9,926 nucleotides of DNA, taken from assembly GCA_902785445.1 (NCBI GenBank), contig CACZYN010000052.1, positions 1 through 9,926 on the forward strand, given 5' to 3'. Position numbers and translations under genes: made by a program. Source of the DNA: an uncultured Anaerovibrio sp. Its GTDB lineage: Bacteria; Bacillota; Negativicutes; Selenomonadales; Selenomonadaceae. Below, piece by piece: positions 1 to 4,736 of this stretch; within the stretch, counting starts at the first letter, position 1; each line of letters begins with the position of its first letter. Below the pieces are notes generated by a model. That model was given only the letters and a program-made list of their open reading frames with translations. It did not search any database and had not been told where the DNA came from.

Positions 1-52
1 TATAAAGGACAAGAGTAAACAACAATATTTAAATACTAAGGAGGAATACATT

Positions 53-490
53 ATGGCAAAGGAAAATGTAGGAAAGTTTTATGAGAAGTTGGCCCAGGAT
101 GCAGCATTGGCTGAAAAGCTCAATGCTCTGGACAAGGATTTTGCTGAGAAGAACGGGACTTCTGCAGATGATGCTGCTATGCGTGAAAAGGCAGTTGAGG
201 CTATTATTATTCCGCTGGCAAAGGAAGTTGGCCTGCCATTTACCCTTGAGGAATTAAAGGAATATGAGCAGGATCAGGTGAAGAACATGACTCTTTCCGA
301 GGATGAGCTGGATCAGGTGGCTGGTGGTGCAATTAAACAGGCTGGTGGTGCTGATGGTAAGAAATCCAAACCAGTCGCGTGCTGTGCTTTTCTTGGTGTA
401 GGCTTTGGTAAGACTGAGAGAAAAGGTAACACGGCCTATTGCTTCCTCCTGGGGGGTTCCGATGGCCCAATTGGAGGCGAAAGTGAATAA
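53..490 (+). CDS. Nif11-type leader peptide precursor (RiPP / bacteriocin-like)
   Basis: 145 residues. Residues 1-75 form a charged helical Nif11-like leader region, closing with the double-glycine processing motif LSEDELDQVAGG (residues 81-92). The predicted core is residues 93-145 (53 aa), Gly/Lys rich, with a Cys-Cys pair at 110-111, a third Cys at 130 and a Gly-rich tail. Family knowledge: such leaders are cut after GG by C39-peptidase ABC exporters, and the cores are often modified (lanthionine, heterocycle or radical-SAM chemistry). Start: AAGGAGGAA at 38-46 sits 6 nt before the ATG. Two hairpins (508-530 and 569-592) follow the stop. No maturase or transporter is visible in the window, so the modification type and activity are unknown. 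The leader class is confident; a toxin or signal role is inference. Confidence 0.88.
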   Translation: MAKENVGKFYEKLAQDAALAEKLNALDKDFAEKNGTSADDAAMREKAVEAIIIPLAKEVGLPFTLEELKEYEQDQVKNMTLSEDELDQVAGGAIKQAGGADGKKSKPVACCAFLGVGFGKTERKGNTAYCFLLGGSDGPIGGESE

Positions 491-506
491 CGAGCTTTAG
501 TCTATG

Positions 507-535
507 AGAGCAGTTCATTACGAGCTGCTCTTTTA
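507..535 (+). terminator. Rho-independent terminator of the Nif11 precursor gene
   Basis: A 10-bp stem (507-516 with 522-531, one T-G wobble) around the loop ATTAC, running straight into TTTTATT. It lies 17 nt after the stop at 490. Confidence 0.8.
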
Positions 536-568
536 TTGTGCCATTAGGTATATTTTTGAATAAAAGAA

Positions 569-600
569 TGCCCTGACTTTTTTGTCAGGGCACTTATTTT
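569..600. terminator. Second hairpin terminator, possibly bidirectional
   Basis: A perfect 9-bp stem TGCCCTGAC/GTCAGGGCA (569-577 with 584-592) with a T6 loop, followed on the plus strand by CTTATTTT. The plus-strand sequence before it is A-rich, so it could also stop minus-strand transcripts arriving from the small peptide gene at 781-894. Confidence 0.65.
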
Positions 601-605
601 AAACT

Positions 606-702
606 CCTGCCTGCTTCATGGAGAGAGGAAACAAACAGGGGAAGGAGATGGGCGATAGGTCCCTGCCTGTTTTGGGAGGGGAACAGACAGGGGATTTATT
701 TT
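606..702 (+). repeat. Two diverged copies of a CCTGCCTG-headed hairpin repeat
   Basis: CCTGCCTG occurs at 606-613 and 662-669, each followed by a T-rich step, GGGAG/GGAGAG and then an AAACA/AACAGACAGG arm. The second copy folds into an imperfect hairpin (661-671 with 682-692, one C-A mismatch) followed by ATTTATTTTT, so it resembles a third plus-strand terminator. A third partial copy (CCTGCCTGTTAATGGAGG) is at 988-1005, on the other side of the small peptide gene. I see no gene with a convincing start between 491 and 780 apart from these elements. Confidence 0.5.
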
Positions 703-780
703 TCTGTCTGCTTCCGTGTGTTCCTTGCGGATTTCCAACTCCTTGGCATCCTCGCCTATTGAAGTGGATATATCAGTTTT

Positions 781-894
781 TTAGTAAGGATAGTTCACAG
801 GACCAACTGCACCGAGAGGGCCAGTTCCACCTGATACATTCTCCATTGCCATAATGTCCAGTTCGATTTTGTTCATCATCTCTGCCTTTTTCAT
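781..894 (-). CDS. Small double-glycine leader peptide (bacteriocin or signal peptide precursor)
   Basis: A 37-residue frame that is easy to miss. It starts MKKAEMMNKI, then has ELDIMAMENVSGG, which fits the class II bacteriocin / ComC-type leader pattern of acidic and hydrophobic residues ending in GG (residues 11-23). The predicted core is TGPLGAVGPVNYPY (residues 24-37), 14 aa, Gly/Pro/Tyr rich with no cysteine. The ATG at 894 is preceded on the minus strand by AAAGGGGTG with a 6-nt spacer. It lies 118 nt downstream of the 186-residue minus-strand gene, so it may share that transcript; no clear promoter of its own was found. Family knowledge: GG leaders are cleaved and exported by C39 ABC transporters. 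Whether the product is antimicrobial, a pheromone or a modified peptide cannot be told from sequence. Confidence 0.72.
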   Translation of the reverse strand: MKKAEMMNKIELDIMAMENVSGGTGPLGAVGPVNYPY

Positions 895-971
895 TTTCAG
901 CACCCCTTTCTTTTTTCTAGTTCCGTTCTGCTTTTCTTGTCTATACATACGGACCAGGAAGGAAAATATTA

Positions 972-1006
972 CAAAATAAAAAGGGACCCTGCCTGTTAAT
1001 GGAGGC
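972..1006 (-). terminator. Weak possible terminator after the 186-residue gene
   Basis: On the minus strand, a GCCT/AGGC stem (1003-1006 with 991-994, 8-nt loop) just past the stop at 1013 is followed by AGGGTCCC and then TTTTTATTTT. The stem is short and set back from the T-run, so partial read-through to the peptide gene at 781-894 is likely. It includes the third copy of the CCTGCCTG repeat. Confidence 0.35.
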
Positions 1007-1012
1007 TAACTA

Positions 1013-1573
1013 TTATTTTGCCTTCATACCCTCGATATCCTGTTGTCGTTTCTGCTGGGCCTGGACCTTCTTGATGGCCTGTTGGGCTATGAAGCAATAC
1101 AGGGTTTGGGCGAAATCCTCTCGGGTAATGGCGACATTGTCCAGCCGGAAAAAAGGCGCGTCCATATTGTTGGACTTGTAGCCGATACATTTGGTTTGAT
1201 TGGACCACTGGTCCATTCCAGCGAAGAACAGATAGGTTTCCCCCATCATATCAAACTGACATTTTAGACCGCACTGACTGTCTGCTTCAATTTGTAACAG
1301 AGGCCGTTTGATACCATCCAAGGTATCACTGTCATAGATGCCCAGGGGGGTATTGCCCAGGCAAATATACTTGGAGTGCATCCAGCCATTCCGCTCGTCT
1401 GGGATTACCTCATTCCCAGGGGTGAGCAAAAACGAGTCCAAAGGGCTTTTCATCAGGTTATAAAGGTTATGGTAGCTGATGATGTATTTATTCATTTCCG
1501 GATTGGTGCTGAACAACCTGATGTTGCGCATGGCTTCATGATAGTTGGCAGCCCGGGGACGGTAGAGAATCAT
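1013..1573 (-). CDS. Conserved-looking protein of unknown family, 186 aa
   Basis: I do not recognise this protein. The frame can be extended to a TTG at 1594, but that codon overlaps the ribosome site AAAGGAGGTC (1590-1581). The ATG at 1573, 7 nt after the GGAGGTC core, is therefore the real start (MILYRPRAANYHEAM). There is no signal peptide or membrane segment, so it is probably cytoplasmic. The body is mixed alpha/beta with many aromatic residues and four Cys. The last 30 residues form a Gln/Lys-rich amphipathic helix that could be a coiled coil (QQAIKKVQAQQKRQQDIEG). It has its own strong promoter at 1629-1656. The next minus-strand gene is the double-glycine peptide at 781-894, so a role in immunity, regulation or handling of that peptide is possible, but this is only context. 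Confidence 0.75.
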   Translation of the reverse strand: MILYRPRAANYHEAMRNIRLFSTNPEMNKYIISYHNLYNLMKSPLDSFLLTPGNEVIPDERNGWMHSKYICLGNTPLGIYDSDTLDGIKRPLLQIEADSQCGLKCQFDMMGETYLFFAGMDQWSNQTKCIGYKSNNMDAPFFRLDNVAITREDFAQTLYCFIAQQAIKKVQAQQKRQQDIEGMKAK

Positions 1574-1628
1574 GGGATAAGACCTCCTTTGCAAGATGAT
1601 TGGATTTAGAATATATGTTTGTATAACT

Positions 1629-1656
1629 ATTATAACAGAATATTTGTTTGAGTCAA
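1629..1656 (-). promoter_or_regulatory. Strong sigma-A promoter for the 186-aa gene
   Basis: On the minus strand, TTGACT (1656-1651), a 16-nt spacer and TATAAT (1634-1629), with a TG one base ahead of the -10 hexamer (extended -10, TGTTATAAT). Transcription should start near 1622, giving a leader of about 50 nt before the ATG at 1573. Confidence 0.85.
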
Positions 1657-1813
1657 TCGAACATGGAGAGTTTTTCTTGACTTTGCTCGGTAATCTCTTT
1701 TCTGGACAGCCAGGAAGGAGGGGATATTTTTGTGTCCATAACAGGAAAATCCCATATTTATAGCGAATACGATAGGGTAATTTATATAAATACCATGTTT
1801 AGGAGGTTTCTCT

Positions 1814-1926
1814 ATGGGATTATTAGACGAACTATTAGGCAATGCCTCTGAGTTTAGACTGCAGATGCTCAGCTGAATATCTACGAGTTGCAAAGATTGT
1901 TAGCAAGCTATATTCTTAAATGGTGA
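1814..1926 (+). pseudogene. Internally deleted PH-domain (bPH_1-like) gene remnant
   Basis: AGGAGG at 1801-1806 precedes an ATG giving MGLLDELLGNASEF, the characteristic N-terminus of small bacterial PH-domain proteins of about 120 residues. The frame then ends at a TGA (1874-1876). In another frame, 1864-1926 reads DAQLNIYELQRLLASYILKW-stop, which resembles the usual C-terminus of the same family (SLNIYEVQ...LA.YVL). Head and tail are thus present but roughly 90 central codons are missing, and the junction near 1853-1864 is out of frame. What is seen is the two terminal motifs and the frame change. That they are ends of one family is from memory of the family and was not tested by alignment. 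The product should be non-functional. Confidence 0.65.
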
Positions 1927-1939
1927 ATTCTTAAAACCA

Positions 1940-2122
1940 ATGAGTTACTTTTCACTGATATGGATAAAGTGTGATAAAGAAAAATGTATCTCCTGCGGTA
2001 AATGCAAGCGGATTTGCCCGATGAATGTGAATGTGACGGATAATTCAAGAAACCGCGAAAATGGTACAGAATGCATTCTGTGCATGGAATGCGTGGAGAA
2101 CTGTCCGAAGAAGGCACTTTGA
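1940..2122 (+). CDS. Dicluster [4Fe-4S] ferredoxin-like protein, probable 3' remnant of a larger gene
   Basis: 60 residues with two complete cluster motifs: CISCGKCKRICP (residues 16-27) and CILCMECVENCP (residues 45-56), each CxxCxxCxxxCP, typical for binding two [4Fe-4S] clusters in electron transfer. There is no Shine-Dalgarno sequence before the ATG (GAATTCTTAAAACCA precedes it), and the frame stays open upstream to 1904 without a better start. The lead-in FSLIWIKCDKEKC and the ECILCMECVENCPKKAL ending match the C-terminal tail of polytopic NapH/YccM-type 4Fe-4S membrane proteins. I therefore read it as the surviving end of such a gene, cut at about 1926-1946, right after the PH remnant. 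A genuine small ferredoxin is less likely because translation signals are lacking. Confidence 0.6.
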   Translation: MSYFSLIWIKCDKEKCISCGKCKRICPMNVNVTDNSRNRENGTECILCMECVENCPKKAL

Positions 2123-2157
2123 TAGCGTTCGGACTTCTACTTGATCTAGCTCAATTA

Positions 2158-2187
2158 TTGACTATAACGTTTTCGTGAATTTATTAT
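2158..2187 (+). promoter_or_regulatory. Sigma-A promoter of the cellulase gene
   Basis: TTGACT (2158-2163), an 18-nt spacer and TATTAT (2182-2187). The predicted start near 2194 gives a leader of about 35 nt containing the ribosome site AAGGGAGA (2213-2220). Confidence 0.7.
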
Positions 2188-2229
2188 ATATGTATACCAC
2201 GGCAGTAATACGAAGGGAGATGCCTAAGA

Positions 2230-3819
2230 ATGCATAATATTAAAACAATTAAGCGATTATTATCCTTGGTGTTAACTTTAATAATCTTCGTAACAGCTGC
2301 TTGTGTGAAAACACCAAGTGTTGCCAGCGGTACAAACAAAACAGCTACACAGGTTGTCTCAGATATGACGGCAGGTTGGAATCTTGGAAACAGCTTGGAC
2401 GCTTATGGTCAGAAGGCTAATTTCCCCTATACAACCTCAAATGAGACAACCTGGGGGAATCCAAAAACAACAAAAGCATTAATTGATGCTGTTGCAGCAG
2501 CAGGCTTCAATACAGTTCGTATTCCTGTTTCCTGGGGACAGTACACAACAGGTTCTGATTATCAGATTCCTGCTTTCTTCATGAAAAGGGTTCATGAAGT
2601 AGTTGATTACTGTATTGAAAATAATATGTATGTAATTCTTAATACACATCATGATATTAACAACAATTATTGCTTCTATGTTCCAAATAATGCTAATAAG
2701 AGTCGTTCAGAGGCATACTTAAAGTCAGTTTGGACACAGATTGGCAATGAGTTCAAGGATTATGATTACCATCTGGTTTTTGAAACAATGAATGAGCCAA
2801 GACTTATTGGTCACAGCCAGGAGTGGTGGTTCCACAGAAATAATCCAAGCCAGGATATAAAAGAAGCCGTTGCATGTATCAATGATTACAACCAGGTTGC
2901 ACTTGATGCTATCAGAGCAACAGGTGGAAACAACGCTACAAGATGCGTTATGATTCCAGGCTATGATGCATCAATCGAAGGATGTATGACAGATACCTTT
3001 GCAATGCCAAAGGATTCTGCATCAGACAGATTAATCCTGTCGGTTCATGCCTATATCCCATATCGTTTTGCTCTGGCAAGCGACAATTTCACAACAAAGT
3101 TCGATGACAGCAACAAGGGAGATATTGAGTCCTTCTTCAATGATCTTAACTCCAAGTTCTTGTCAAAGAATGTTCCGGTTGTGGTTGGTGAGACAAGTGC
3201 CACAAACAGAAATAACAGGGCAGACCGCGTAAAGTGGGCGGATTATTATTGGGAAAAAGCGGCTAAATACAGCAACGTTGCAATGGTTCTCTGGGATAAT
3301 AATATCTATGATAACAACTCAGCCGGTTCAAACGGTGAGTGCCACAGATATATTGATAGATCTACATTACAGTGGACGGTCCCGGAAATCATCAGTGCAA
3401 TTATGAAGCATGTTGATGGGACACCAGCTACTATTAGTGGTAAGCTGGCCTCGACACCTAAATCAGAAGAAACACCAACTACAACACAACAGCAAACTTC
3501 TACTCCTGTACCAACCCAGAAGCCTGCCGCTGATGGCTTAAAGGCTGAGTACACAATCAATAATTGGGGCTCAGGTTATCAGGTATTAATCAAAGTAAAA
3601 AATAATTCATCTTCCAAGGTGAATAACTGGACGGTCAAGGTAAATAAGAAGGATGTAAAGATTGATTCAAGCTGGAGTGTAAATATTGCCGAAGAGGCTA
3701 ACTATTATGTAATCACACCAATGTCATGGAATTCTTCTATTGAGCCAGGTGCCTCTGTAGATTTTGGCATTCAGGGCAATGGTTCCATTGGTTCAACAGT
3801 TGATATAACAGTTCAGTAA
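2230..3819 (+). CDS. Extracellular endo-beta-glucanase, GH5 (subfamily 4-like) with C-terminal CBM2
   Basis: 529 residues. Residues 1-24 are a signal peptide ending TAAC, so Cys25 may be lipidated (imperfect lipobox, Thr at -3). The GH5 catalytic domain is about residues 38-398. It opens with GWNLGNSLDA (49-58) and has TVRIPVSWG (95-103), NTHHD (138-142), the acid/base Glu189 in NEP, HAY (273-275), the nucleophile Glu321 in VVVGET, and LWDN (354-357). All expected catalytic residues are present. A Thr/Pro/Gln linker (about 400-436) leads to a CBM2-type module (437-529) with conserved Trp residues (446, 467, 482, 500) and the SSIEPGASVDFGIQGNGS signature. It should hydrolyse internal beta-1,4-glucan bonds (cellulose, beta-glucan, possibly xyloglucan) outside the cell. 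The ribosome site is AAGGGAGA, 9 nt from the ATG. The closest family feel is Butyrivibrio-type cellulases, suggesting transfer; this is not proven. Confidence 0.93.
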   Translation: MHNIKTIKRLLSLVLTLIIFVTAACVKTPSVASGTNKTATQVVSDMTAGWNLGNSLDAYGQKANFPYTTSNETTWGNPKTTKALIDAVAAAGFNTVRIPVSWGQYTTGSDYQIPAFFMKRVHEVVDYCIENNMYVILNTHHDINNNYCFYVPNNANKSRSEAYLKSVWTQIGNEFKDYDYHLVFETMNEPRLIGHSQEWWFHRNNPSQDIKEAVACINDYNQVALDAIRATGGNNATRCVMIPGYDASIEGCMTDTFAMPKDSASDRLILSVHAYIPYRFALASDNFTTKFDDSNKGDIESFFNDLNSKFLSKNVPVVVGETSATNRNNRADRVKWADYYWEKAAKYSNVAMVLWDNNIYDNNSAGSNGECHRYIDRSTLQWTVPEIISAIMKHVDGTPATISGKLASTPKSEETPTTTQQQTSTPVPTQKPAADGLKAEYTINNWGSGYQVLIKVKNNSSSKVNNWTVKVNKKDVKIDSSWSVNIAEEANYYVITPMSWNSSIEPGASVDFGIQGNGSIGSTVDITVQ

Positions 3820-3829
3820 GAAAAAATCA

Positions 3830-3859
3830 TTGTGTAGAACTTTCATAGCATGATATAAT
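3830..3859 (+). promoter_or_regulatory. Promoter-like element immediately after the cellulase gene
   Basis: TTGTGT (3830-3835), an 18-nt spacer and TATAAT (3854-3859), embedded in GCATGATATAATT, the same core used before the lipoprotein operon (6690-6701). No coding frame follows; the terminator at 3887-3913 comes about 25-50 nt after the predicted start. Confidence 0.45.
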
Positions 3860-3886
3860 TCAGCAAAAAACATCCACTGACGGCAC

Positions 3887-3914
3887 AAGGGCTCAAGAAA
3901 TGAGCCCTTTTTTG
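3887..3914 (+). terminator. Rho-independent terminator of the cellulase cassette
   Basis: A 9-bp stem AAGGGCTCA/TGAGCCCTT (3887-3895 with 3901-3909), loop AGAAA, then a T-run to 3913. Confidence 0.9.
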
Positions 3915-3961
3915 TTGCCCCATCCGGCATAAAGCCCGCCCATAATCTAATTATAAAATCT

Positions 3962-3990
3962 TTGGTAGGGCTGCCACATAATGATATAAT
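3962..3990 (+). promoter_or_regulatory. Sigma-A promoter of the acetyltransferase gene
   Basis: TTGGTA (3962-3967), a 17-nt spacer and TATAAT (3985-3990), preceded by ATGA as in the other TGATATAAT promoters here. The predicted start is near 3997, about 50 nt before the ATG at 4049. Confidence 0.7.
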
Positions 3991-4048
3991 TATTTCCAAG
4001 GGTTACAAATCAACTTGAAATTAAATGAAACTTATTGGATGGTACAAC

Positions 4049-4513
4049 ATGAAAATAATTGTAATTAAAAACAGATCAAAGGAACTGATAGAGCAACTTA
4101 CCAATGTCTGGGAGGAATCTGTCAGGGCCTCCCATTTATTTTTGACAGAAGCGGAAATCATCGAAATAAAGCACTTTATTCCTGAGGGACTAAAGGCTGT
4201 TCCTACTTTGGTTATTGCCGTAGATGACAAGAAAAAGCCCGTGGGATTCATGGGAACCTCAACGGGGAAGCTGGAAATGCTGTTCCTTGCGCCGAATGAG
4301 TGGGGCAAGAGCCTTGGAAAGAGGATGGTACAGTATTGCATAAATGAGCTCTCCGTCAAAGAAGTAACTGTAAACAAGGAAAATCCCCAGGCGTACGGCT
4401 TTTATGAGAAAATGGGTTTCGTACCCTACAAGTGTTCAGATTGTGACGAGCAGGGCAGACCACACCCCATTATTTATATGAAGCTAAATTCCACAGGAGG
4501 TGCCGAAGCGTAG
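4049..4513 (+). CDS. GNAT-family N-acetyltransferase (YjaB-like)
   Basis: 154 residues from the ATG at 4049. An ATG at 4025 is possible but has no ribosome site and adds eight residues not expected in the family, while GGATGG at 4038-4043 stands 5 nt before 4049. The fold order is GNAT: an N-terminal helix (IEQLTNVWEESVRASHLFL, residues 14-32), strands around LVIAVDDKKKPVGFMG (54-69), motif A with LEMLFLAP (75-82) and the acetyl-CoA loop (85-90), then motif B NPQAYGFYEKMGF (112-124). It would move an acetyl group from acetyl-CoA to an amine; the substrate is unknown. Odd: the loop Q/R-x-x-G-x-G/A reads WGKSLG, so the usual Arg/Gln is Trp85 and the middle Gly is Ser88. Binding of acetyl-CoA may be weakened or changed. 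It is monocistronic, with its own promoter. Confidence 0.85.
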   Translation: MKIIVIKNRSKELIEQLTNVWEESVRASHLFLTEAEIIEIKHFIPEGLKAVPTLVIAVDDKKKPVGFMGTSTGKLEMLFLAPNEWGKSLGKRMVQYCINELSVKEVTVNKENPQAYGFYEKMGFVPYKCSDCDEQGRPHPIIYMKLNSTGGAEA

Positions 4514-4636
4514 CTTTTTGTGTACTTTTATGGGGGACAAATGGGCTAGTGGAGGGATTACCCAGATATATTTATTTTGCTAGATTAGTAGAAAATTAGA
4601 GGGAGATTATACCTTTATTAGAAAGGGACTTTCGTC

Positions 4637-4665
4637 TTGCGATGAGGAGACACGGATGTTATAAT
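4637..4665 (+). promoter_or_regulatory. Promoter of the M48 peptidase gene, with an inverted repeat over the -10
   Basis: TTGCGA (4637-4642), a 17-nt spacer and TATAAT (4660-4665) with an extended TGT. GAGAC (4647-4651) and GTCTC (4667-4671) form a short inverted repeat bracketing the -10, a possible operator. The leader (about 4671-4736) carries a 6-bp hairpin GACATA/TATGTC (4694-4699 with 4708-4713) followed by ATATTTTT, just before the ribosome site. Confidence 0.65.
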
Positions 4666-4736
4666 CGTCTCGTAATCTGAAAAAAACATGAAAGACATAG
4701 AATATTATATGTCATATTTTTGAAGAGGTGTTGTGG

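Noticed and set aside
1..52. TATAAA at the extreme left as a -10 for the Nif11 gene
   Set aside because: The -35 region would be outside the window, so it cannot be judged.
700..775. In-frame open stretch downstream of the small peptide stop (minus strand, reads EDAKELEIRKEHTEADRK)
   Set aside because: It looks helical, but it has no start codon with a ribosome site and lies after the TAA of the peptide gene. Read-through or an older longer gene cannot be supported.
618..854. 78-codon plus-strand frame
   Set aside because: No ribosome site, a low-complexity Pro/Phe/Cys-rich translation, and it overlaps the hairpin repeats and the antisense double-glycine peptide gene, which has better signals.
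1630..1893. 87-codon minus-strand frame
   Set aside because: It is antisense to the PH-domain remnant, overlaps the strong promoter region, and its translation resembles no protein I know.
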